DNA of 14,665 nucleotides from CALAED01 sp937891035 (GCA_035642125.1 DASQSZ010000489.1:1-14665), one strand, 5' to 3'; shown: positions 6,840-13,837, numbered from the stretch's first letter. Made by a program: numbers and translations. Notes: a model not told the origin generated them from the sequence alone.

Positions 6840-8242
6840 GGGTTCTCCAGCGCCGCGAGGAAGTCTCGCGCCCACAGGTCCACGTCGTGGTCGAGCACCC
6901 GCCGGCGCAGCGAACGCATGCGCCGGGACAGCTCGGCGGGCGTGGACCGCATCGCGGTGAGCAGCGCCAGCTTCATCCCGTCGATGTCGTAGGGGTTGAC
7001 CAGGAAGGCGCGCCTGAGCTCCCGGGCCGCGCCGGCGAACTCGCTGAGCACGAGGGCGCCCGAGTTGTCCTCGCGGCACGCCACATACTCCTTGGCGACC
7101 AGGTTCATGCCGTCCCGCAGCGGCGTCACCACCATCACGTCCGCGGCCAGGTAGAGGGCGGCGAGCTCCTCCCGGTCGTAGGAGGTGTGCTGATAGTGCA
7201 CGATCGGTGTGCCCAGCTCGGCGTACATGCCGTTGAGCCGGCCGACCTGCTGGTCGATCTCGTCCCGGAGCAGGCGGTACTCCTCGACCCGCTCCCGGCT
7301 CGGGGTGGCGATCTGGACGAAGACCGCCTCGTTCGGCTTGAGCTCGCCTTCCTCGAACAGTTCGCCGAACGCCTGCAGCCGCTGCCAGATGCCCTTGGTG
7401 TAGTCCAGCCGGTCCACGCCGAGCAGCAGCTTGGCGGGGTTGCCCAGGTCGGCGCGCAATTCCTGGGCGCGTCTGCGCGTCTGCGGCCGGGCCACCAGCG
7501 CGGTCAGCTGATTCACGTCGACCGAGATGGGAAAGGCGTCCGCGCGCACCACCCGGCCGTCGCCGGTGTGCACCCTGCCCGACTGCGTGCGCAGGTCGCA
7601 CAACCCGCGGCACAACCGGACGAAGTTGGAGACCGCGCCCGAATTCTGGAACCCGACGAGGTCGGCGCCGAGCAGCCCGTTGATGATCTGGCGCCGCCAC
7701 GGCAGCTGCTGGAACAGCTCGTACGGCGGGAAGGGGATGTGCAGGAAGAATCCGATGCGCAGATCGGGGCGCATCGCCCGCAACATGGCCGGCACCAGCT
7801 GTAGCTGGTAGTCCTGCACCCAGACGACGGCGCCGGGCGCGGCGGCGTCGGCCGCGGCCTGCGCGAAGCGCTCGTTGACCCGTACGTAGGACTCCCAATA
7901 GCTGCGCTCGTACACCGGCCTGGCCACAACGTCGTGGTAGAGCGGCCAGAGCGTGGCGTTGGAGAAGCCTTCGTAGTACAGCTCGACCTCGCCGGCCGAC
8001 AGCGGGACGGGCAGCAGCGACATACCGTCGTGGGTGAACGGCGCGAGCCGCTCGTCCGGCGCGCCCGGCCAGCCCAGCCAGACGCCTTCGCGGTGGCGCA
8101 GCACGGGCGCGATGGCGGTGACCAGGCCGCCCGGACTGCGCCGCCACGCCGTCCCGCCGTCCGGGTCGTCGACCCGGTCGACGGGCAGGCGGTTGGCGAC
8201 GACGACGAACTCGCCGCGGCGCTGCGCAGGGTCCGAGGACAT
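6809..8242 (-). CDS. otsA: alpha,alpha-trehalose-phosphate synthase (UDP/GDP-sugar-forming)
   Basis: 477 residues, full length for OtsA (glycosyltransferase family 20). It joins a nucleotide-activated glucose to glucose 6-phosphate to make trehalose 6-phosphate, for the storage and stress sugar trehalose. Visible motifs: VVVANRLPVDR at 13-23, the SPGGL loop at 36-40, WVQDYQL at 141-147 with Asp144, HIPFP at 168-172, GVDRLDYTKGI at 275-285 with Arg278 and Lys283 that bind the phosphates, and TPLRDGMNLVAKEYVA at 373-388 for the donor. The ATG at 8242 is preceded by AAGGAAAG about five bases upstream; a start at 8278 would add 12 residues without a ribosome site. No otsB phosphatase gene is next to it. 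The gene ends inside the 3' end of thiI. The EamA gene lies 90 bp upstream on the same strand, so co-transcription is possible. Confidence 0.95.
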   Translation of the reverse strand: MSSDPAQRRGEFVVVANRLPVDRVDDPDGGTAWRRSPGGLVTAIAPVLRHREGVWLGWPGAPDERLAPFTHDGMSLLPVPLSAGEVELYYEGFSNATLWPLYHDVVARPVYERSYWESYVRVNERFAQAAADAAAPGAVVWVQDYQLQLVPAMLRAMRPDLRIGFFLHIPFPPYELFQQLPWRRQIINGLLGADLVGFQNSGAVSNFVRLCRGLCDLRTQSGRVHTGDGRVVRADAFPISVDVNQLTALVARPQTRRRAQELRADLGNPAKLLLGVDRLDYTKGIWQRLQAFGELFEEGELKPNEAVFVQIATPSRERVEEYRLLRDEIDQQVGRLNGMYAELGTPIVHYQHTSYDREELAALYLAADVMVVTPLRDGMNLVAKEYVACREDNSGALVLSEFAGAARELRRAFLVNPYDIDGMKLALLTAMRSTPAELSRRMRSLRRRVLDHDVDLWARDFLAALENPQMAAGAGSS

Positions 8243-8332
8243 GAGGCTTTCCTTCCCCGATCTTCCAGGAACATCCAACCAGTGGTGATCATGCTCGGGT
8301 GGGGCGCCGCCGCGGAGCCCGGTCGCGGGGGA

Positions 8333-9301
8333 CTACGGCCGGGCGCTACGCCGGACGAGCACGAGCAGACTCCCGGCGACCAGGGCGAGCCCGGCAACGG
8401 CGACGCCGCCGAGGTGCTCACCGAGGACGACGAGCCCCAACAGCGCGGCCACGGCGGGCTCGGCGAGGGTCAGTGTGGTGGCGGCCGCCACTGGCGTGGT
8501 GCGCAGCCCGCGCGCGTACAGAACGTACCCGATCGCGGTCGTGAGCCCGCCCAGATAGACCGTGACGCCGATGCCGCGCCCGGTCAGCAGCCAGCCGGGC
8601 GAGCCGGCCAGCAGGACGGGCGACAACACCAGGGCCGCTCCCCCGAAGAGGCAGGCCACGACCGCTCTGTCGTCCTCGCCGCGGACGATGAAGTGCGAGG
8701 CGGTCGTCGCGTACAGGGCGTACCCGAGCCCGGCCAGCAGCGCGAGGCCGATGCCGACGGGTTCGACCCCGGCCGCGCTGCCGCCGCTCACCAGCGCGGC
8801 GCACCCGATCACCGCGCCCGTGGTCGAGACCAGCCAGCGGCCGGACAATGGGCCGGAACCGAGCAGCTTGGCGAGCAACCCGGCGAAGGCCGGGGCGCTG
8901 CCGATCGTCACGACCGTGCCCGTCGCGACGCCGGTCCGGGCGACCGCGGCGAAGAAGGCGACCTGATAGATGGCCGCGCAGACCGCGCCGGCGCCCAGCC
9001 CCGCCCAGGTGGCCGGGCCGCGGCTGAGCAGGCGGCGCAGTCGGCCGCCATGGATCGCCACCGCGACGAGGAGCAGGCCGCCGAGGATGATCCTGGCCGC
9101 GCCCACCGAGACGGGGGTCGCCTCGGCCGGGGCGAAGGTGCGGGCCGTCCCGGTCGTACCCCACAGGGACGCGGCCAGCAGGATGTACGCGCCGCCGCCC
9201 GCGCCCAGGGCGGGAAGCGCCCCACCGAGCGGAGCCGAACCGGCCGACGACGGCGAAGACGACGAAGAGGATGAAGAGGATGAAGACGACGGCAAGGACA
9301 C
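8333..9301 (-). CDS. EamA/DMT-family transporter
   Basis: 322 residues with about ten hydrophobic helices between residues 35 and 315 arranged as two EamA repeats (LWGTTGT near 47-53 in the first, EPVGIGLALLAGLGYALYATT opening the second). The short loops are typical of drug/metabolite exporters. The family moves amino acids, nucleosides, drugs or other metabolites across the inner membrane; the substrate cannot be told. The N-terminus is unusual: after a GTG start come MSLP and twelve serines in a row. The start is supported by AGGAG (9315-9311) nine bases upstream. Neighbours on the same strand are DAHP synthase upstream (190-bp gap) and otsA downstream (90-bp gap). Neither gap contains a convincing strong terminator, only a weak 5-bp stem at 8310-8328. 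Confidence 0.85.
   Translation of the reverse strand: MSLPSSSSSSSSSSSSPSSAGSAPLGGALPALGAGGGAYILLAASLWGTTGTARTFAPAEATPVSVGAARIILGGLLLVAVAIHGGRLRRLLSRGPATWAGLGAGAVCAAIYQVAFFAAVARTGVATGTVVTIGSAPAFAGLLAKLLGSGPLSGRWLVSTTGAVIGCAALVSGGSAAGVEPVGIGLALLAGLGYALYATTASHFIVRGEDDRAVVACLFGGAALVLSPVLLAGSPGWLLTGRGIGVTVYLGGLTTAIGYVLYARGLRTTPVAAATTLTLAEPAVAALLGLVVLGEHLGGVAVAGLALVAGSLLVLVRRSARP
9247..9292. repeat. purine-rich low-complexity tract coding for polyserine
   Basis: The + strand is a gaa/gac/gag/gat triplet run with a duplicated 9-bp unit gaagaggat. On the coding minus strand it gives twelve consecutive serines using TCN codons. Any gain or loss of whole triplets would keep the transporter in frame. 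Confidence 0.8.
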
Positions 9302-9491
9302 GCGACAACGCTCCTGAAACTCGAATCGGTTAAGGACTCGGTTCCGAGGCGCGTCGGGACGACCCGGTCACCCGGGCGGTCCAAAACGGAGAACAGGCCG
9401 CCGCGCCTCGGTCAGGAAGCGACTGGTGGCGAAATGGCGTGCCGGTACGTCATGCGGCAGACGATATCACCGCTTTTGCTCATGTCCTTGG

Positions 9492-10562
9492 TCAGGCGAT
9501 CGCCTCCGGCCTGGCGGGCGCGGGGACGGAGACGGGTCCGGTCGGCTGGGTGAGGGCGCGGCCGACGAGGGGCGGCAGGTCGCGGACGGCCTTGGCCAGT
9601 TCGCGCACGTCACCGTCGACGAGGGCCTGCGGGCCGTCGCACAGCGCGCTTTCCGGATGCGGATGCACGTCGATGATCAGGCCGTCCGCCCCGACGGCGA
9701 TCGCGGCCCTGGTCAGCGGCAGCACGAGCTCACGGAGGCCGCCGGAATGCGATGGGTCGACGATCACCGGCAGGTGGGACATGCGCTGCGCCACCGGCAC
9801 CGCGGAGATGTCCAAAGTGTTGCGGGTTGCCGTCTCGAATGTCCGGATGCCTCGCTCGCACAGCACGATGTCGAGGTTGCCGCGCTGCGCGATGTACTCG
9901 GCGGCCATGAGCCATTCCTCGATCGTGGCGTTCATGCCGCGCTTGAGCATGACCGGCTTGCCCACCCCGCCCACGGCCTGCAACAGCGCGAAGTTCTGCA
10001 TGTTGCGGGTGCCGATCTGCAGCATGTCGGCGTAGGAGGCGACCAGATCGACGTCGTGGGCGTCGACGACCTCGGTGATGACGGGCAGGCCGGTCTCTTC
10101 CCGTACCGCCGCGAGAATCTTCAGCCCCGCCTCGCCGAGACCTTGGAAGGCGTACGGCGACGTGCGCGGCTTGAACGCGCCGCCGCGCAGCAAGGTGGCC
10201 CCGGCCGCCTGGGCCATCTGCGCCGCCTGGAGGGTCTGTTCCGCGGTCTCCACGGCGCACGGCCCGGCGATGAGGGTCATCGTGCCGGGACCGATCGGCA
10301 CGCCGCCAACGGTGATGATCGAGCGGTTCGGATGGTTCTCGCGGCTCACCAGCTTGTAGGGGACCGAGACACGCAGCACGTCGCTCACTCCGTCGAGCCC
10401 GCGCAGGTTGAGCGTACCCAGTTGCTCGATGTCGCCGACCAGGCCGACGATCGTCCGGCTCACGCCGCGGCTGACGAACGCGTCGCCGCCCGCCGTCTCC
10501 ACCAGCGCGACGACCGTGTTGATATCCGCTTGGGTGGCCTCGGGGGCCATCACGATCACCAT
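9492..10562 (-). CDS. aroF: 3-deoxy-7-phosphoheptulonate (DAHP) synthase, type I-beta
   Basis: 356 residues. It condenses phosphoenolpyruvate with erythrose 4-phosphate, the first step to chorismate and the aromatic amino acids. Residues about 1-75 form the N-terminal ferredoxin-like (FAFL) regulatory domain seen in the Thermotoga maritima enzyme. The barrel follows with AGPCAVET at 99-106 (metal ligand Cys102), FKPRTSPYAFQGLG at 130-143, ITEVVD at 162-167, LKRGM at 206-210, LCERGIRTFE at 234-243, DPSHSGG at 269-275 (His272) and DVHPHPESALCDG at 298-310 (Asp309). The fourth ligand position 298 is Asp where T. maritima has Glu. The start at 10562 has GAGGAG about 12 bases upstream, a long but usable spacing. 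Expression is probably attenuated through the leader described separately. The symbol is family-level; aroG or aroH are also used. Confidence 0.93.
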   Translation of the reverse strand: MVIVMAPEATQADINTVVALVETAGGDAFVSRGVSRTIVGLVGDIEQLGTLNLRGLDGVSDVLRVSVPYKLVSRENHPNRSIITVGGVPIGPGTMTLIAGPCAVETAEQTLQAAQMAQAAGATLLRGGAFKPRTSPYAFQGLGEAGLKILAAVREETGLPVITEVVDAHDVDLVASYADMLQIGTRNMQNFALLQAVGGVGKPVMLKRGMNATIEEWLMAAEYIAQRGNLDIVLCERGIRTFETATRNTLDISAVPVAQRMSHLPVIVDPSHSGGLRELVLPLTRAAIAVGADGLIIDVHPHPESALCDGPQALVDGDVRELAKAVRDLPPLVGRALTQPTGPVSVPAPARPEAIA

Positions 10563-10590
10563 GGTTTGTCGTGTCTCCTCGAGTCAGAAA

Positions 10591-10628
10591 GACGAGAGCC
10601 CCGGGCCGTTGGGCCCGGGGCTCTCGTC
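10591..10628 (-). terminator. attenuator/terminator hairpin in the DAHP synthase leader
   Basis: GACGAGAGCCCCGGGCC (10591-10607) and its exact reverse complement (10612-10628) form a perfect 17-bp stem with a four-base loop. On the minus strand it is followed by TTTCT. It lies after the leader-peptide stop codon and before the ribosome site of the DAHP synthase gene, where a transcription attenuator would be. The plus strand has no T run after it (the next bases are gagtgg), favouring minus-strand use. Confidence 0.75.
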
Positions 10629-10638
10629 GAGTGGTCGC

Positions 10639-10710
10639 TCAGCGCAGCGGCTGGCCGGCCACCGGCCAAGAGATGGGCCGGTCGCCATAAAAGTAGAAGC
10701 GGCTGCGCAC
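10639..10710 (-). CDS. aromatic leader peptide of DAHP synthase (attenuator control ORF)
   Basis: A 23-codon frame beginning GTG and ending TGA, reading MRSRFYFYGDRP... and ending ...GQPLR, too short for ordinary gene calling. It contains the consecutive codons Phe-Tyr-Phe-Tyr (10698-10687) and one Trp codon (10668-10666), the end products of the pathway begun by the following gene. Two alternative hairpins overlap it: ACCGGCC/GGCCGGT (10661-10667 with 10676-10682) and GGCCGG/CCGGCC (10653-10658 with 10662-10667). They share the same arm and cannot form together. TATCCT seven bases upstream and the lack of a Shine-Dalgarno sequence suggest a leaderless GTG start. Ribosome stalling on aromatic codons would decide whether the downstream 17-bp terminator forms; this mechanism is inferred from the layout. 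Confidence 0.75.
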   Translation of the reverse strand: MRSRFYFYGDRPISWPVAGQPLR

Positions 10711-10723
10711 GGCTCAGAGGATA
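10711..10723 (-). promoter_or_regulatory. candidate -10 box of the aroF leader transcript
   Basis: On the minus strand TATCCT (10723-10718) is followed by seven bases and the leader-peptide GTG at 10710. Transcription would start within one base of the GTG. No good -35 is seen 16-19 bases upstream. Confidence 0.4.
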
Positions 10724-10798
10724 GCCGATGCGACCCGGCCGCGATGGGGGGAGGTGGCGATGTGCCTGACATCACGGGAATGACACTATGGCCGGACC

Positions 10799-11524
10799 AT
10801 GGACTCACACGAGGAACGTCTGCCGCCCGGGCAGTACATCCCCCGTGGCTGGCCGGTCTTGCACTACGGCCCGGTGCCGAAGTTCAAGCCCAAGACCTGG
10901 GACTTTCGGGTGTTCGGCGCCACCGAGTCGGGCGAGGAGCACCGGTGGAGCTGGGCGGAGTTCGAGCGGCTGCCCACCGTCGAGGTCACCGCCGACTTCC
11001 ACTGCGTCACCAAGTTCACCGTCCCCGGCAACCGCTGGCGGGGCGTCCCGGCTGCGGCGTTCCTCGAGCTCGCGCCGCCGGATCCGGACGCCACGCACGT
11101 CATGGTCTGGGCTGAGTACGGTTACAGCGCGAACATCCGCATGGCGGACTTCATGGCCGACACGACACTGTTCGTCACGCATCGTAACGGTGAGCGGCTC
11201 AGCCCCGATCACGGCTTCCCCGTGCGGCTCGTGGTGCCGCATCTGTACGCCTGGAAGAGCGTGAAGTGGACGCGCGCGGCGGAGTACATGGTCAAGGACC
11301 GGCGCGGTTTCTGGGAGGAGCGCGGTTATCACGCCGTCGCCGACCCGTGGCATGAGCAGCGGTATTCCTACCAAGAAGACGCGTTGGAATCCGAGGGGGA
11401 GGACCCGCGGCGACACGCGGGCGAGCGCCCCGGCCAACCCGGGTCGGAACCGGGGCCAGAACGCGGGCGGGAAGACGGGCGGGAAGACGGGCGGGAAGAC
11501 GGGCGGGAAGTCGCCGGCAGATAG
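10799..11524 (+). CDS. sulfite-oxidase-like molybdopterin-dependent oxidoreductase
   Basis: 241 residues, about 205 of them a single sulfite-oxidase/YedY-type molybdopterin domain. Evidence: PPGQYIPRGWPVLHYGP at 9-25, W34-D35-F36-R37 opening the fold, TADFHCVTKFT at 64-74 with the Mo-ligand Cys69, then WRGVPA at 79-84, DHGFPVRLVVPHLYAWKSVKW near 140-160. Such short cytoplasmic forms lack the C-terminal dimerisation domain of true sulfite oxidases and have no known substrate. No Tat or Sec signal is visible. The C-terminal 35 residues are a charged low-complexity tail of Gly-Arg-Glu-Asp repeats, probably disordered. The ATG lacks a Shine-Dalgarno sequence; CACTAT nine bases upstream may be a leaderless -10. 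It diverges from the DAHP synthase leader with only 88 bp between. It may be read through into the histidine kinase 46 bp downstream. Confidence 0.88.
   Translation: MDSHEERLPPGQYIPRGWPVLHYGPVPKFKPKTWDFRVFGATESGEEHRWSWAEFERLPTVEVTADFHCVTKFTVPGNRWRGVPAAAFLELAPPDPDATHVMVWAEYGYSANIRMADFMADTTLFVTHRNGERLSPDHGFPVRLVVPHLYAWKSVKWTRAAEYMVKDRRGFWEERGYHAVADPWHEQRYSYQEDALESEGEDPRRHAGERPGQPGSEPGPERGREDGREDGREDGREVAGR
11464..11510 (+). repeat. 12-bp tandem repeat at the 3' end of the sulfite-oxidase-like gene
   Basis: Almost four copies of cgggcgggaaga in tandem (11464-11475, 11476-11487, 11488-11499 and a partial fourth). They encode repeated Gly-Arg-Glu-Asp in the tail of the molybdoenzyme. Unit number changes keep the frame. 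Confidence 0.9.
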
Positions 11525-11556
11525 CGCAAGTCACTGTCCATGTGGTTGCGGAGCGT

Positions 11557-11570
11557 TATTCTTTGTGTAC
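11557..11570 (+). promoter_or_regulatory. candidate -10 box of the histidine kinase gene
   Basis: TATTCT (11557-11562) lies eight bases before the ATG at 11571 in a locally AT-rich patch. No Shine-Dalgarno sequence is present, so a leaderless or nearly leaderless transcript is likely. The -35 region (around actgtcc, 11533-11539) is weak. Confidence 0.4.
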
Positions 11571-12794
11571 ATGGCGCACATGGCGCGCATGACGCTGCCC
11601 TCCGCCCTCGACGTCGCCGGCAGTACGGTCCTGGTCGCGGCCACGATCGGCCTGTGCGTGTTACGACATCGAGGGCGCGCACGCCGCGGTCTCGCCGCGT
11701 CGGCGGAAGAGGCCGCGTTCGCGACGCTGCACACCATCTCGCAGGCCTCACCCGCGCTGCGGACCGGGCTCAACCCGGCGTCCGCCCGTAAGGCGGCGCG
11801 CCACCTGCGGAGTCTGCTCGGCGCCGAGGCGATCGCGGTGACCGACGGCGAGAACGTGCTTGCCTGGGAGGGCGCCGGTCAGCAGGCGCACGCGGCGGCG
11901 AGCCTGGACCACGGCGCCCCTGTCCTGCGCGACGGCCGGCCCCGCGTCATACCCCCCGACCAGGTGGCCTGTGCCGATCCCGGGTGCCGGATCCGGGTCG
12001 GCATGATCGCGCCGCTCACCATCGAGGGCCGGGTCGTCGGCACGCTGGCGGCCTATGGCCCGTCCGCGCGCGTCCATCGGGTGCGTGCGCTCGGCGAGGT
12101 GGCGCGCTGGTTCTCCGGGCAACTGGAGTTGGCCGAGCTCGACGCCTCCCGCGCTCGGCTGGCCGAGGCGAAGATGAAGGCGCTTCGGGCGCAGATATCA
12201 CCGCATTTCGTCTATAACTCGCTCACCACGATCGCCTCGTTCGTGCGAACGAATCCGGAACGTGCCCGCGATCTCCTGCTGGACTTCGCGGACTTCGCCC
12301 GCTACTCCTTCCGCACCTGCAGGGAGTTCACCACGCTGGCCGAAGAACTGCGCTCGATCGACCGGTACCTGCTGCTCGAACGGGCGCGGTTCGGCGAGCG
12401 CCTGCGGTTCACGGTCGAGATCGCCCCGGAGGTGTTGCCGGTGACGGTGCCGTTCCTGTCGCTGCAACCGTTGGTCGAAAACGCGATCCGGCACGGCATG
12501 GAGGCCACCCGGGCGACCTTCTGGGTCGGCGTCGTGGCCAAGGACGCCGGCGCCGAGGCCGCGATCAGCGTCGAGGACGACGGTGTCGGGATGGATCCGG
12601 AGCGGCTGCGGGCGATCCTCGCCGGCACCGGAGTGCCGCGCGCCGAAGCCGGGATCGGGCTGGCGAACGTGGATGAGCGCATGCGCCAGGTCTACGGCGA
12701 TGACTACGGATTGGTGATCGAGACCGCCCCGGGGGCGGGCATGAAGGTGAAGCTGCGCGTGCCGAAATACCGGCCCGGCGTACTACCCGGATAA
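11571..12794 (+). CDS. LytS/YehU-type sensor histidine kinase
   Basis: 407 residues. One membrane helix at about 14-32 is followed by a GAF-like region (about 45-185), with AIAVTDGENVLAWEG at 87-101 and MIAPLTIEGRVVGTLAAYGP at 145-164. Then come the His_kinase domain with AQISPHFVYNSL at 207-218 (phospho-acceptor His212) and the ATPase domain with LQPLVENAIRHGM at 298-310 (N box), EDDGVGM at 335-341 and GIGLANVDERM at 361-371. This is the LytS/BtsS class, but with one helix rather than the usual multi-helix 5TM input, so the GAF-like part probably senses the signal from inside. The start was set at the ATG after TATTCT. In-frame codons upstream run into the repeat region of the previous gene. 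It pairs with the LytTR regulator 131 bp downstream. Confidence 0.9.
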   Translation: MAHMARMTLPSALDVAGSTVLVAATIGLCVLRHRGRARRGLAASAEEAAFATLHTISQASPALRTGLNPASARKAARHLRSLLGAEAIAVTDGENVLAWEGAGQQAHAAASLDHGAPVLRDGRPRVIPPDQVACADPGCRIRVGMIAPLTIEGRVVGTLAAYGPSARVHRVRALGEVARWFSGQLELAELDASRARLAEAKMKALRAQISPHFVYNSLTTIASFVRTNPERARDLLLDFADFARYSFRTCREFTTLAEELRSIDRYLLLERARFGERLRFTVEIAPEVLPVTVPFLSLQPLVENAIRHGMEATRATFWVGVVAKDAGAEAAISVEDDGVGMDPERLRAILAGTGVPRAEAGIGLANVDERMRQVYGDDYGLVIETAPGAGMKVKLRVPKYRPGVLPG

Positions 12795-12795
12795 G

Positions 12796-12854
12796 GGTCT
12801 GACCAGCGGGGCGTCGGCGGTCTGACCGGAGATGGCCCACGCCCAGGTCTGCAC
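12796..12854 (+). promoter_or_regulatory. GGTCTGACC direct repeats, candidate LytTR operator
   Basis: GGTCTGACC occurs at 12796-12804 and again at 12819-12827, 23 bp start to start; a degenerate copy GGTCTGCAC follows at 12846-12854. They lie in the gap before the LytTR regulator gene. LytTR regulators bind paired direct repeats about two helical turns apart, so the first two copies fit in form though not in known sequence. Confidence 0.4.
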
Positions 12855-12858
12855 GAAA

Positions 12859-12891
12859 CGGCACATTTTGCCGCACATTGCGGAACCGGTT
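12859..12891. promoter_or_regulatory. cluster of short inverted repeats before the regulator gene
   Basis: CGGCA/TGCCG (12859-12863 with 12869-12873), CCGCA/TGCGG (12871-12875 with 12879-12883) and the palindrome AACCGGTT (12884-12891) follow one another. CACATT is also repeated at 12862 and 12874. This density in a 131-bp gap suggests a promoter-operator region. I could not assign -10 and -35 boxes with confidence. Confidence 0.3.
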
Positions 12892-12925
12892 GCGTACACA
12901 GGGTAATCAGCGACAAGCTCCAGGA

Positions 12926-13837
12926 ATGCTAAGCGTCCTCGTGGTCGATGACGAGGTCCCCGCCCTTGAGGAGCTGACCTTCCTCCTGCGCCAGGACCCG
13001 CGCGTCGAGCGCGCGATCCCGGCCAGCGACCCGGCCGTAGCCTTGCGCGAGCTGAGCCGGATGGTGGTCGCGGGCGAGCGGCTCGACGCCGTCTTCCTCG
13101 ACCTGCGGATGCCCGGGCTGGACGGTCTCGACTTCTCCCGGCTGCTCAGCGGGTTCGCCACGCCGCCGGCCGTGGTCTTCGTGACCGCACACGAGGACGC
13201 GGCGGTGGCCGCCTTCGAGGTGGGCGCCGTCGACTATCTGCTCAAGCCGGTCCGCCCGGAGCGGCTCGGCGAGGCGATCCGCCGGGTCGCGGCGACGGCC
13301 GCGGGGACGTCGGCCCACGATGACGAGACGATCCCCGTCGAACTGGCCGGCCGGACGCGGTTGGTGGCGCGATCCGCCGTCTCCTACGCCGAGGCCCACG
13401 GTGACTACGTGCGCCTGCACACGACGGAGGGCAAGAACTATCTGGTTCGGATACCGCTGGCGGCGCTGGCCAGGCGCTGGCGAGCCGCGGGATTCATCCG
13501 CATCCACCGCAGCACACTCGTCGCCGTCGAGCACATCAGCGAGTTGCGTTTCGACGAGGGGCGGGCGATCGTCCATGTCGGCGACGCGTGCCTGCCGGTG
13601 AGCCGCCGGCACACCCGAGAGGTGCGCGACCTGTTCGTCCGGCGCTTCCGGGAGGCCGGCGCCCAGGCCTGTGGGCACGCCGAGGGGGACGGGCGGCCCG
13701 GCGGCCGCGACGGCCTGCCCGACGGCTCCGGTGCGGCCGACGCGGACTGCGACGCCGGCGGGGAGCGCGGCGGTCACGAACGGGGGGAGCGCGGCGGTAG
13801 CGAGCGCGGCATGACCGAGGGCGGCGGCTATGGCTAA
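12926..13837 (+). CDS. LytTR-family two-component response regulator
   Basis: 303 residues. The receiver domain has LVVDDE at 5-10 (Asp8, Asp9), phospho-acceptor Asp59 in AVFLDLRMPGLDG, Thr87 in VFVTAHED and Lys107 in LLKPV. The LytTR DNA-binding domain covers about 138-240, with SYAEAHGDYVRLHT at 153-166, FIRIHRSTLVAV at 190-201 and LPVSRRHTREVRD near 223-235. It should be phosphorylated by the neighbouring LytS-type kinase and bind paired direct repeats. After residue 245 there is a tail of about 58 residues rich in Gly, Arg, Glu and Asp with GGERGGHERGERGG-type repeats, beyond the normal domain end. The ATG at 12926 gives a start matching other receivers; the adjacent AGGA is too close for a normal ribosome site, so initiation is not well explained. 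The gene overlaps the next by eight bases. Confidence 0.9.
   Translation: MLSVLVVDDEVPALEELTFLLRQDPRVERAIPASDPAVALRELSRMVVAGERLDAVFLDLRMPGLDGLDFSRLLSGFATPPAVVFVTAHEDAAVAAFEVGAVDYLLKPVRPERLGEAIRRVAATAAGTSAHDDETIPVELAGRTRLVARSAVSYAEAHGDYVRLHTTEGKNYLVRIPLAALARRWRAAGFIRIHRSTLVAVEHISELRFDEGRAIVHVGDACLPVSRRHTREVRDLFVRRFREAGAQACGHAEGDGRPGGRDGLPDGSGAADADCDAGGERGGHERGERGGSERGMTEGGGYG

Noticed and set aside
6402..8147. 581-codon minus-strand frame overlapping otsA and thiI
   Set aside because: It is out of frame with OtsA, whose motifs are all in the 6809-8242 frame; the product is Arg/Ala/Gly-rich without motifs.
7934..9274. 446-codon + strand frame over otsA and the transporter
   Set aside because: Composition is Gly/Arg/Gln-rich, without motifs, and lies wholly antisense to two recognised genes.
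8418..9308. Alternative minus frame through the polyserine tract giving a hydrophobic start (VFILFILFVVF)
   Set aside because: The hydrophobic stretch comes from the same triplet repeat read in another phase; the rest is Arg-rich, whereas the 8333-9301 frame gives a complete ten-helix transporter.
9302..9491. Possible small gene or terminator in the gap between aroF and the transporter
   Set aside because: Only short reverse-frame reads and an imperfect stem around 9358-9385 with several bulges; nothing supports a gene or strong terminator there.
10591..10628. The 17-bp hairpin as an ordinary terminator for a + strand gene
   Set aside because: No + strand gene ends before it and no T run follows on that strand; its place between leader peptide and aroF fits minus-strand attenuation.
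10788..11264. Start ATG 10788 opening a different + frame in front of the sulfite-oxidase-like gene
   Set aside because: That frame gives a Ser/Arg-rich product; the 10799 frame carries the molybdopterin domain and Cys69.
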